Shown here in pieces: positions 7,940 to 16,233 of a stretch of DNA of 64,000 bases (the first letter of the stretch is position 1; each line of letters begins with the position of its first letter). The notes below the pieces were generated by a model. The model saw only the letters and a program-made list of their open reading frames with translations. It did no database searches and was not told the origin of the DNA. The DNA is from Paramicrobacterium agarici. GTDB taxonomy: Bacteria > Actinomycetota > Actinomycetes > Actinomycetales > Microbacteriaceae. Location of the stretch: contig NZ_PDJE01000001.1 of the NCBI RefSeq assembly GCF_002563955.1, positions 2,914,001 to 2,978,000 on the forward strand, given 5' to 3'. The translations under genes and the position numbers were made by a program.

Positions 7940-9885
7940 AGGCCGCACGCAGTGATGCGATAGAGCACTTTGTCGCCCTCACGATCAACTTCCTCAACCG
8001 CAGACGACTCATCGAGATCGAGAAGCCCCTCGAACCCGATCCAAGTCTTCACATCGAGTCTGCTTCCGTCGAAGCGATCCGCACCGAAATCAAGCACGTA
8101 ACGAGCTCCGGTTGCTTTTATGGCATCGCATACGCCAGCCTCGTCGACTGCCTCATTCAGCTTTCCATTGACAATCTCGTGTGCTTCAGCATGAGATGTA
8201 TTGAAATGAGGATTCAGCACGCGTCTATCGGAGATCGCCATCGCCCATGAGGTCCCGGTCCACGGATTGCCGACGATCACAGCGTCGTCCGGAACTTCCT
8301 CGGGCAGACGTTCGATCAGAGCACGCTCATCGTCGTCCAGAATTCGAGAGCGCTCGTCGAGACGATAAGCGTTCGACGCGTGCTGAACTGCGTAGACCAT
8401 CGCGGTGAACTGTGTTGCGGCGACCAGGCCGAGTAGCCCAATGACCCCGATTGCCGTTACGGTTCGTGGGGACGTCGACGGAATGCGGCGCCGAAGCGCG
8501 CCCCACGCTGCTTCGGCACCTGCAACCGCAAGTACAAGTGACGGCAGTACAAGGAACGCTTCAAGGCGCGGCGTGTCCTTGTAGAACATGCCCAGGGTCA
8601 TGTTCCTGAGATCTCCGGGCGGCAATGCTCCGGCAAGGACGAAGAGACCCGCGGCCGCGAGCCACATAAAGCAGAACCACCAGCGTCCACGACGAATCAT
8701 TGCCACAATGCCGACAACGACGAAGATCGCGATAATGACCGCGAGCGGACGATCCCCGCGGGCGAAAGCGAAAGCATCGATCAACACTTCGGGAAGCGAA
8801 CCGTAATCACGCCACGGCGCGTTATAGCCGAACTGTCCGATACGTCGCCACACAAGCGCGTAGGCGCCCAGGAGCACGATGATGCCCACGATCCACGCTA
8901 TGCGAACTCCGTTGGACCGCGCCGCCCGAACCGCGTTCACGCCTAGCGCGGCGAGCCCGACCACCCCAAAAAGACCAAGACCGAATACGACCGATGGTTG
9001 TGAAAGACCGATCGCGACCACGACACACGTCAACGTCAAGATCTGCAGCGTTGCAGCGCCTAGTCGCCTCCCTCGCACGAGTTTGAAGAGGCTCAGACCA
9101 AGTGCGAGTCCTGCAGGCAGCAATGCGAGCGCCAGAAAGTACGAGAAGAGCACGCCATAATCCAGCATGCCGAGAGGAAAGGGAGGAAAGGCCGTCGCCG
9201 CGACCCCTGCAATCACCAGGGCAGATCGACGAGCCGGAAAGAGCAGACGGACGACGGCGAGCACACCGAGGGGCCACACGACAGACGCAACCACAAGGTT
9301 CGTCATATTTGCCACCCCCACCAGCTCGGCCCATGGGGCAGCCATAGCCACAACGGAGACGAGGTCGTGCCACGCGGCCGGATAGAACGTCGAGCGTCCC
9401 GCCGGAAGAATGAGCCCAGTCAAATGAAACGACGAGCCATTTGCAGTGTCGATGATGTACTGAATGCCGTTGAGGTGGAACGGTGCGTCATACGTCTGCG
9501 ATACATGGTCCGGCGCGCCGAATGAAAATCCGAGTTGAAGCGCGATGATAACCGCCGCAATGGCAAGGCCGACAGTGAAGGCCCACGAGAACCCGATAAT
9601 GCGTCGGTCTGGAACGGGCGACCATGTCCCCGTCACCCAACGGCGCACCAGCCAGGTAATGAGCGCAACGCCGACGAACGTGCCGGTAAGCGGACCAAGC
9701 GACCAGGGGACACCCACCTTGGCGAAGACGATCGCGGTAATCGCCAGCAACGCGATCGTCACTGCTGGTGCGCCCAGTGCAAGCAGAAGTCGTCTCGCGC
9801 CCGCCGCTGCGGCAATCAAACCGCCGGGGACAAAGATGATCAGGAGAGCGATCAGTACCACGGGGACGGCTTCCAGCCACGTCAT
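7936..9885 (-). CDS. Large polytopic membrane protein (DUF6541-like)
   Basis: A 649-residue integral membrane protein with about 14 hydrophobic helices and a C-terminal extracytoplasmic domain of roughly 130 residues. That domain includes IVGNPWTGTSWAMAISDRRVL and RYVLDFGADRFDG. This layout matches actinobacterial DUF6541 proteins, whose fold resembles GT-C glycosyltransferases that use lipid-linked donors. The neighbourhood (GT2 enzymes on both sides, a DPM-like donor synthase) fits a GT-C-type extracytoplasmic sugar transfer. No catalytic motif is clear enough to prove it. ATG at 9885 is preceded by GAGAG. Confidence 0.72.
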   Translation of the reverse strand: MTWLEAVPVVLIALLIIFVPGGLIAAAAGARRLLLALGAPAVTIALLAITAIVFAKVGVPWSLGPLTGTFVGVALITWLVRRWVTGTWSPVPDRRIIGFSWAFTVGLAIAAVIIALQLGFSFGAPDHVSQTYDAPFHLNGIQYIIDTANGSSFHLTGLILPAGRSTFYPAAWHDLVSVVAMAAPWAELVGVANMTNLVVASVVWPLGVLAVVRLLFPARRSALVIAGVAATAFPPFPLGMLDYGVLFSYFLALALLPAGLALGLSLFKLVRGRRLGAATLQILTLTCVVVAIGLSQPSVVFGLGLFGVVGLAALGVNAVRAARSNGVRIAWIVGIIVLLGAYALVWRRIGQFGYNAPWRDYGSLPEVLIDAFAFARGDRPLAVIIAIFVVVGIVAMIRRGRWWFCFMWLAAAGLFVLAGALPPGDLRNMTLGMFYKDTPRLEAFLVLPSLVLAVAGAEAAWGALRRRIPSTSPRTVTAIGVIGLLGLVAATQFTAMVYAVQHASNAYRLDERSRILDDDERALIERLPEEVPDDAVIVGNPWTGTSWAMAISDRRVLNPHFNTSHAEAHEIVNGKLNEAVDEAGVCDAIKATGARYVLDFGADRFDGSRLDVKTWIGFEGLLDLDESSAVEEVDREGDKVLYRITACGL

Positions 9886-9925
9886 ACCCGCACTCTCCCT
9901 CTCGTCGTGTGTAGCACGTTCGACA

Positions 9926-10804
9926 TTATGCGGTATGGTCCGACGTCGACGACGCAGAAACGTCCGAGAATCCGCGCTGAATCATTCGGCGGTAAAGCAC
10001 TCGCCTGATCCCGACGGGGACGAATCGATACACTCCACGCACGACGAGGTTGCGAACGAACTGCGCTCGTGTGGTGAACCCGATACGCCGCAGCGCCCGC
10101 TGCAGATTCCACTCCGCTTCGAACTGCTTTGATCCGCCACGACGTGCATAAGCCCCGGCACCAACGCGATACATGACCAGCGGTTCGGGAAGATTTTCAA
10201 CCCGAGCACCTGTCTGAATCATTCTCGCGAACAGCCAATAGTCTTCCATCAGTCCGATGTCTTCGTAGCTGCCTGCTCGAGCCACCGTTGCCTTGCGATA
10301 CATGACCGTCGGGTGGTTGAACGGGTCGTGGAACCGCGCGTATCTCGCGATTTCGGCGGAACCGACTGGAGGAGTGCGACGTCCAAGAACTTCACTTGTG
10401 TCATCGGCGAACTCGTACATTCCAGTGCCGACTAGATCGTAGCCTTCGGCCATTTTCACAATTTGGCGTTCGAAACGTTCGGAGAGCGCGACGTCATCTG
10501 CGTCCATGCGAGCGACGATGTCGTGCGAGCAGCGCTCGAGCCCCACGGTCAAAGCGCGAGCAAGCCCGCCTCGTTCCTCGATGACAACCCGGACAACGGG
10601 GGCGGGACATGCATTTATCACTCGTTCGAGAGACTGCTCGAGCTCTGCTGGAATCGGACCGTCCTGAACGAGCACAACCTCGGAAGGAACGAGTGTCTGT
10701 CCTGAAGTTGAACTATTAAATGCACGCTCGAACTGCGAAGGCTCATCGTTTCCGTATACGGGGAGTAGCAGCGAGAACGCATGCTCGGGTGCTGATGTAC
10801 TCAC
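9926..10804 (-). CDS. GT2-family glycosyltransferase
   Basis: A 292-residue GT-A glycosyltransferase. FSLLLPVYGNDEPSQFERAF is near the N-terminus, VLVQDGPIP precedes it, and ARMDADDVAL carries the DxD metal-binding motif. GLMEDYWLFARMI contains the ED acid motif. The start is GTG in a GTGA overlap with the upstream gene. It resembles amylovoran/rhamnosyl-type transferases of polysaccharide loci, but acceptor and donor are unknown. Forms a three-gene leftward run with its neighbours. Confidence 0.87.
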   Translation of the reverse strand: MSTSAPEHAFSLLLPVYGNDEPSQFERAFNSSTSGQTLVPSEVVLVQDGPIPAELEQSLERVINACPAPVVRVVIEERGGLARALTVGLERCSHDIVARMDADDVALSERFERQIVKMAEGYDLVGTGMYEFADDTSEVLGRRTPPVGSAEIARYARFHDPFNHPTVMYRKATVARAGSYEDIGLMEDYWLFARMIQTGARVENLPEPLVMYRVGAGAYARRGGSKQFEAEWNLQRALRRIGFTTRAQFVRNLVVRGVYRFVPVGIRRVLYRRMIQRGFSDVSASSTSDHTA

Positions 10805-11754
10805 CCGGCTCGCCCCAGCTCGGCGAAGACATCGTTGGGAACACCCTTGTTTCGGAGGGTGTCAGTATTACGACGTGGACGTCTCCGCCACCCTTCTCGC
10901 CACCCGTCAGCGAATCCGGTTTTGAGAGTTGCACGATCGTGCGATTTCATCACGGTTCGACCCCAACGAAGCAGACTAGAGATCCCGTAGAGGAACTTCT
11001 CGCGAGGACTCAGTGCTTCGGAGTGGCGGAACAGCCAAATCTTATTTCGCACCTCGAATCGAAAGCGCTCTCCCGGATCGTCGTCAGTCGCGCCACGTCG
11101 AGCCGTCTTGTGAACGACGACGCTTCCAGGAACCGAGAGCCCGCGACGCCCACGGAGAATCCGAGTGCTGAACTCAAAATCGTCGTTCCAGAGAAAGTAA
11201 TCAGCAATCGGATATCCGACTCCGCGCACTACGTCGGCACGATACATCGAGGAGACAAACGAAAGAGAACGCACCGGCAGCGCTCCGACAGCATCCGCAG
11301 CGCTCGTTTCATTTGCAGTTGAGAACGGATTCATTCGCGGAGTATTCATAGGATGCTCGCTGCCATCGGTCCATACGACCCTTGATCCCACGGCCGCGAG
11401 GTCCTGATTCGAGTACCGGTTCACCGCGTTCATGAGTCCCAGAAGCGCCGTTTTGCTTGGCACCGTGTCGTCGTCCATCACCCAAATCCAGTCAGCGTCA
11501 TGACGGACGATTGCAGCGGCCATACCGACAGCGAAGCCTCCGGCGCCCCCCGTGTTGTCACTCAGCTCAACGAGCGAATCCCCCAACTCAGCCTCACGAA
11601 CGACCGCTGAGGTGTCATCAGTCGAAGCGTTGTTGACCACGACAATGGAGTCGACAGGGCGAACCTGTTGGGCGAGTGCTTCGAGAACTTCCGCCAGCAG
11701 ATCTCGTCGGTTATAGGCGACGACCACAGCAGTGACCCGCGGCGTTTTGACCAA
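10801..11754 (-). CDS. GT2-family glycosyltransferase (rhamnosyl-/galactofuranosyl-type)
   Basis: A 317-residue GT-A enzyme. VTAVVVAYNRRDLLAEVLEAL opens the fold and VVNNASTDDTS follows. WIWVMDDDTVPS gives the DDD metal site, and FLWNDDFEFSTRI matches the W-x-D-D-x-E signature of GlfT and rhamnosyltransferase relatives. The only possible start upstream of VKTPRV is TTG at 11754, since an in-frame TAG lies shortly before it; an AAAGG site is 8 nt upstream. Translationally coupled to the next GT2 gene. Donor is uncertain. Confidence 0.85.
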   Translation of the reverse strand: MVKTPRVTAVVVAYNRRDLLAEVLEALAQQVRPVDSIVVVNNASTDDTSAVVREAELGDSLVELSDNTGGAGGFAVGMAAAIVRHDADWIWVMDDDTVPSKTALLGLMNAVNRYSNQDLAAVGSRVVWTDGSEHPMNTPRMNPFSTANETSAADAVGALPVRSLSFVSSMYRADVVRGVGYPIADYFLWNDDFEFSTRILRGRRGLSVPGSVVVHKTARRGATDDDPGERFRFEVRNKIWLFRHSEALSPREKFLYGISSLLRWGRTVMKSHDRATLKTGFADGWREGWRRRPRRNTDTLRNKGVPNDVFAELGRAG

Positions 11755-11825
11755 GCCAAGCCCTTTCGTCCAAGGAACGCAGTGCTAAGCGAGTTTACCC
11801 CAAGGCTCCTGTCAAGTTTCCATCA

Positions 11826-13757
11826 CTAGGCGATAGTAACGACGACGTCGCCCCCGGGCGCCCACGTCATCGTCCCGTGCTCAAATTGTTGAGATCGAGA
11901 CCCGTCCTTATGCTTCGTGTAGTCGCCGGTCGGATATCCAAGTGCACTCGCCGGACCCCCTGCTTCAGCATAAGTGTCAGCCATGCCCCCGAGAATGTAC
12001 CGTACCTTGAACCCCGGCGCCCAGTACATGTCGCCCACATCGAAACTCTGGAAACGTGATCCATCCTTGTTCTTGACGTAGTCACTCGTCGGGTACCCGA
12101 GTTCGCCTGACGGCCCCCCGGTCGCCGCGTACGTGTTCGCCATTCCACCCAGAATGTAACGCACGTCCCGCCCGGGCGCCCAGTACATGTCGCCTACCTC
12201 GAAGCTCTGGAAACGTGATCCATCCTTGTTCTTGACGTAGTCACTCGTCGGGTACCCGAGTTCGCCTGACGGGCCCCCGGTCGCCGCGTACGTGTTCGCC
12301 ATTCCACCGAGGATGTATCGAACTCCACCACTATTCGCCATCCAGTACATGTCGCCAACCTGGAAGCTTTGCGATCGCAGCCCGCTCTTGTGGGTAACGT
12401 AGTCGCTCGTTGGGAAGCCGAGGTCGCCTTTTGGCCCACCCATGGCCGCGTATTCCTTAGCCATGCCTCCAAGAATGAACTTGGCTCCGGTCCTCGACGA
12501 CCAGTAGATCCCGCCCTTTACAAACGCCTGGGATCGGCCAGACCCGACAACTGTGTACTCCCCTGATGGAAAACCCAACACTCCATCACCGCCGCCGAGA
12601 CGATCGTGTTTGGTACGTACAACCCCGGTCGTGTAGTAGGTGCCGTAACTGTTGTGCCAATACAGCGTGCCATTTTGAAACGCTTGGCTTCGCCCGCCGT
12701 TCGCGTGCTTCGTGTAATTTCCGGAGGGGTAACCTAGCATGCCGCCACCGCCGCCGAGCCGCCAATGCTCGTCACCGACGGTCCCAGTTGTCCGCAAGTA
12801 CTGACCTTGCGGGGTTCGGTACAGCACGTACATTTCGAACTTCTGGCCCACGCCGCCGTCGGCGTACGACTTTGCCTCGCTAGTCGGCTTTCCAAGGAGC
12901 CCAGATGCACCGCCGTTCTGCGTGTAATAGGTCTGCAGCTTTGGGTGTACTGAGGGTCCCGCGTAGGTGCTACCGAACCAGTCGTTGAAGTAGAGGAAAA
13001 AGTTGCGGTTGCCGTAAGACGAGCATGAATCGCCGGTTCCGTAACCGGCGTTCAAGGCGGCCTGGTTGGGACGGTACGGCGTGTAGTTGTACAGACCCGC
13101 GGTGGCCTGGTTCTCGATGTAGACCCTGCTTGTTCCGCACGACGAATTGGGGTGCCACTTGATGCTGTTGGTCTTGCCCGCGACGTAGTTGAAGGAGTTC
13201 GGCCACGCGCGGTAGATCTGGAATTGTCGAGCGCCAAGGTAGAGCTGGTTCTGGAACCCGAAATATTTCGAGTTGCAGTCCGCCCCGTCCGGACAGCCAA
13301 AGCCCATGGCAATCGTGTACCGCCACTCAGAAGGCCAGTGGTGAGTGAGGAGTCCCTGCTCCTTTTGCAGCGTCACAAGAATGACCTGTGGGTTGATGTC
13401 ACACGCACGCGACACCTTGTAGATGATGCGTGCTGCATCTTCGTTCTTACCGCCAGCAATCGCCTTGCAATATGAATCTGCGGACCGGCCCGTCGTGTTC
13501 TCTTTGTACTCATCAAGACACGTGTAGCCTGAGGTACACGCCGGGACTTTGCTGTTGATGAACGATCTGATCTGACTCTCGGTCATCGTCGTTGAATCGT
13601 AGAAGACCTCATCATCGATGATGTGACCGGCGTCGAACGTCGCCGCCTCGGCCTTCTGCGTTTCCATGGGCATCGCAGTCAGCACGGCGGCTGTGACGAT
13701 TCCGACCACAAGTAGCACGATCGTGCGCATGCTGATCCTGCTGACGCGTGTTGACAT
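11826..13757 (-). CDS. Secreted LGFP-repeat cell-wall protein
   Basis: A 643-residue exported protein. The start MSTRVSRISMRTIVLL at 13757 gives a signal peptide with a hydrophobic core and cleavage near AEA-A (about residue 39). Residues 45-270 form a domain with conserved Cys/Trp and motifs such as VILVTLQKEQGLLTHHWPS and DCNSKYFGFQNQ, resembling lysozyme-like hydrolase domains. Residues 280-640 hold about seven LGFP repeats (LGYPTSDY, LGFPTSDY, LGYPSGNY) of roughly 53 residues. LGFP repeats are thought to bind the actinobacterial cell wall. Two repeats are almost identical at DNA level with a 159-bp period. GTG at 13793 and ATG at 13766 are alternative starts. Confidence 0.85.
   Translation of the reverse strand: MSTRVSRISMRTIVLLVVGIVTAAVLTAMPMETQKAEAATFDAGHIIDDEVFYDSTTMTESQIRSFINSKVPACTSGYTCLDEYKENTTGRSADSYCKAIAGGKNEDAARIIYKVSRACDINPQVILVTLQKEQGLLTHHWPSEWRYTIAMGFGCPDGADCNSKYFGFQNQLYLGARQFQIYRAWPNSFNYVAGKTNSIKWHPNSSCGTSRVYIENQATAGLYNYTPYRPNQAALNAGYGTGDSCSSYGNRNFFLYFNDWFGSTYAGPSVHPKLQTYYTQNGGASGLLGKPTSEAKSYADGGVGQKFEMYVLYRTPQGQYLRTTGTVGDEHWRLGGGGGMLGYPSGNYTKHANGGRSQAFQNGTLYWHNSYGTYYTTGVVRTKHDRLGGGDGVLGFPSGEYTVVGSGRSQAFVKGGIYWSSRTGAKFILGGMAKEYAAMGGPKGDLGFPTSDYVTHKSGLRSQSFQVGDMYWMANSGGVRYILGGMANTYAATGGPSGELGYPTSDYVKNKDGSRFQSFEVGDMYWAPGRDVRYILGGMANTYAATGGPSGELGYPTSDYVKNKDGSRFQSFDVGDMYWAPGFKVRYILGGMADTYAEAGGPASALGYPTGDYTKHKDGSRSQQFEHGTMTWAPGGDVVVTIA
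12046..12310 (-). repeat. Near-identical 159-bp tandem repeat units within the LGFP gene
   Basis: The stretch beginning CTCTGGAAACGTGATCC at 12046 recurs at 12205 with almost no change over more than 100 bp. This gives a 159-bp (53-codon) period encoding YILGGMANTYAATGGPSGE-type modules. The other LGFP repeats of the gene are more diverged, so these two units were duplicated or homogenised recently. Confidence 0.85.
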
Positions 13758-13793
13758 GATTCCCATAATATTCACATCATTCACAATCGCCAC

Positions 13794-13889
13794 ACGAATA
13801 ACAAGTGGTCGGCGCGGATCCTTCGCTTAGATTAGACAGGTGACTACTTCGCGGAACCCGCAGAAACTCGGGATGGGAGGGCCATTCGC
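13794..13889. promoter_or_regulatory. Divergent promoter region between LGFP protein and GT4 gene
   Basis: A 96-bp gap separates the leftward LGFP gene from the rightward glycosyltransferase. On the plus strand TTAGATTAGAC (around 13827-13837) supplies a -10-like element, and GGGAGGG at about 13875 is the ribosome-binding site for the ATG at 13890. On the minus strand AT-rich TATTAT near 13764-13769 is a candidate -10 for a start at 13757. Confidence 0.45.
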
Positions 13890-15023
13890 ATGGTGACGAT
13901 GCGCGTGATTGTTGAGGACATGGTTCCCCCAGTAAGGGGGGACCTCGGTTCGTATACCCGGGATCTCACTCGCGCCCTCATTCGCCACGCACCGTCTGGG
14001 TGCGACGTGGAAGGCGTAGTTGCTGCACACGATGACGAGCTCGCGGAGCACGTTAGAAATCGGCTCGGCGGGCTCGCGCGACTCACCCCGACAGCGCTCC
14101 GGCGACGCGAACTCAGCGCGGCCTGGCAAATGGGAGTCGGTGGATCGTCACTGGCGACAGGCTTGCTGCACTCCCCCACTTTGTTGGCCCCTTTGGTCAA
14201 GCATGATCGTGATGGTGGGTCGCAGACGACCGTCACGGTGCACGACATACTTCCGTGGACGCACCCGAAGTCGTTCACGCCGACAACGGTTGCGTTACAA
14301 AAGGCTCTTCTGAAGCGCGCGAAGAAGTATGCGGACGCCGTCGTCGTGCCGACGCACGCTGTCGCGGATCAGCTCGCCGAGCTCGCAGACTTTGGAGACC
14401 GTGTGCGTGTTGTCGCCGGCGCAGCACCGAGTACCCTGCGGCTTCCAATCGTTCCCGAACAGCGCGCGCTTGAGCTGGGGTTGCCGCCGCAGTACATCGT
14501 TGCGAAGGGATCGCTCGATCCCAGGCATGGAATCATCGACCTGATCTCAGCGATGGCGCTCCCGACTGCCCCGGACATTCCACTGCTCATCATCGGACCG
14601 GAAACATGGGGGGAGCTCACGATCGAATCGGTCGCGGACGAAGCGGGAGTTGCCGAAGGCCGCGTGGCCGGGCTCGGGCAGCTCTCAGACGCTGACCTGG
14701 CACTCGTGCTGTCACGGGCGACTGCCTTCGTGTTTCCCAGCGTGGGAGAAGGATTCGGGCTTCCCCTTGTGGAAGCGTTCACGTTCGGCACACCCGTGAT
14801 TCACTCTGACGACCCGGCGATTCTCGAAACAGCCGGTGGCTATGGTCACGTCGTCGAGGCCGAAGGCCAGGGGTACCCGGAACGCCTCGCCGAAGCGATC
14901 GGTCAGGTCGTCGAAGATGACGAGCTGCGGAATCGCCTCACGATTCTGTCGCAAGACAGAGGGCACTCCTTTAGCTGGGGGTCTGCCGCCGAAGCGATCT
15001 GGTCCCTGCACGCGGATCTCTGA
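13890..15023 (+). CDS. GT4-family glycosyltransferase
   Basis: A 377-residue GT-B glycosyltransferase. The N-terminal half contains HDILPWTHPKSFTP, and the C-terminal half has YIVAKGSLDPRHGIIDLI and LLIIGPETWG. SVGEGFGLPLVEAFTFGTPVI is the classic E-G-F-G-L-P-x-x-E-A motif of GT4 retaining enzymes that binds the donor phosphate and sugar. The start is supported by GGGAGGG 8 nt upstream. It is followed after 14 bp by the MarP-like protease, and may add mannose, rhamnose or a similar sugar to the local glycan. Substrates are not deducible. Confidence 0.9.
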   Translation: MVTMRVIVEDMVPPVRGDLGSYTRDLTRALIRHAPSGCDVEGVVAAHDDELAEHVRNRLGGLARLTPTALRRRELSAAWQMGVGGSSLATGLLHSPTLLAPLVKHDRDGGSQTTVTVHDILPWTHPKSFTPTTVALQKALLKRAKKYADAVVVPTHAVADQLAELADFGDRVRVVAGAAPSTLRLPIVPEQRALELGLPPQYIVAKGSLDPRHGIIDLISAMALPTAPDIPLLIIGPETWGELTIESVADEAGVAEGRVAGLGQLSDADLALVLSRATAFVFPSVGEGFGLPLVEAFTFGTPVIHSDDPAILETAGGYGHVVEAEGQGYPERLAEAIGQVVEDDELRNRLTILSQDRGHSFSWGSAAEAIWSLHADL

Positions 15024-15037
15024 TCGGGGAAATGCAC

Positions 15038-16222
15038 ATGACCGCCGGAATCATCGTCGACGTCATTCTCGTCGTAATACTGCTCGTCGCCGTGATTGGC
15101 GGCTGGCAACGAGGCATGCTCCACACGATCGGTGCTATCGCCGGAATGATCGTCGGCGGAATCGTCGCGCTTCTTGTCATGCCCCTCGTCTCGGGAAACG
15201 TGCCGGCGGCGGGGTGGAACGTCGTTCTCGCCGTCGCGTGCGGAATCATTCTCGTGGGTCTCGGCATTAGCCTCGGGTCCTGGCTGGGCAAGCTCATTGC
15301 CGGCCCCGTTCGCAAGATCAAACTGGGTATCGTCGACAGGTTGCTGGGTGCCGTCGTCAGCGGCATCGTCGCGCTGCTCGTCGTGATGACTCTCGGCATG
15401 AGCACAAGCACCCTTGGGCTTCCTACCCTGACGCAGGCGATGGCATCGTCAACGCTTCTCAAAACGTTGGAGAACGCGACACCAACACCGGTGCTCGGCG
15501 CGATCTCGCAATTCCGGAGTCTCGTCATCACCGACGGAATTCCATCGGTTCTCGACGCGGCGGGCATTCCCGACAACATCGAGATCCCCGACGCGAACAC
15601 GGACTCACCTGCCCTTCACGCGGCAGCGCAGTCGGTCACGCGGATTACGGCGAACGCTCCCGCGTGCGGAACACGCAGCGCCGGCAGCGGGTTCGTCATC
15701 GACGATGGCCTCGTCATGACAAACGCCCACGTTGTCGCGGGAGCGTCAGACGTTGTCGTGGAAACCCCCGGCGAACTGCCTCGAGCCGGATCGGTCGTCT
15801 ACTTCGACGCAGACGCGGACATCGCCGTCATCGACGTTGATGGCCTCGGCGCAGAGCCACTCCCCTTTAATCCGACTCCGGATGCCGGCGCCACGGTGTT
15901 CTTCCAGGGTTACCCGTTCGGAGGACCGTTCGTCTCGAGAAGCGCCGCCGTCGTCAACACCGGTGACATGACGGTGAGCTCCATCTACGGAGAGCCGGGA
16001 GTGACACGATCGGTGACGACCCTGGCGGCCCATGTGCAGCACGGCAACTCGGGCGGTCCGCTCCTTGACAAGAACGGTGCTGTTGTCGGCATGATCTTCG
16101 CGAAAGCGGATAATCAGCCGGACGTGGGCTTCGCGCTGTCCATGGCCGAGCTGTCGCCGGTACTCGCTCAAGCGGGGTCGTTCAGTTCTCCCGTCTCGAC
16201 TGAATCGTGCAGCACCTCTTGA
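15038..16222 (+). CDS. MarP-like membrane serine protease (CvpA + trypsin-like)
   Basis: A 394-residue protein with four N-terminal hydrophobic helices of the CvpA/colicin V type (to about residue 120) and an extracytoplasmic chymotrypsin-like domain. The triad is visible: His231 in TNAHVVAG, Asp261 in DADIAVIDV, Ser338 in GNSGGPL. Two cysteines flank the protease domain, as in mycobacterial MarP, which senses acid or oxidative stress and cleaves a peptidoglycan hydrolase. ATG at 15038 is preferred over ATG at 15032 because GGGGAA is 7 nt upstream of it. Ends 11 bp from the convergent acyltransferase. Confidence 0.9.
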   Translation: MTAGIIVDVILVVILLVAVIGGWQRGMLHTIGAIAGMIVGGIVALLVMPLVSGNVPAAGWNVVLAVACGIILVGLGISLGSWLGKLIAGPVRKIKLGIVDRLLGAVVSGIVALLVVMTLGMSTSTLGLPTLTQAMASSTLLKTLENATPTPVLGAISQFRSLVITDGIPSVLDAAGIPDNIEIPDANTDSPALHAAAQSVTRITANAPACGTRSAGSGFVIDDGLVMTNAHVVAGASDVVVETPGELPRAGSVVYFDADADIAVIDVDGLGAEPLPFNPTPDAGATVFFQGYPFGGPFVSRSAAVVNTGDMTVSSIYGEPGVTRSVTTLAAHVQHGNSGGPLLDKNGAVVGMIFAKADNQPDVGFALSMAELSPVLAQAGSFSSPVSTESCSTS

Positions 16223-16233
16223 CAGCTGTCTGC

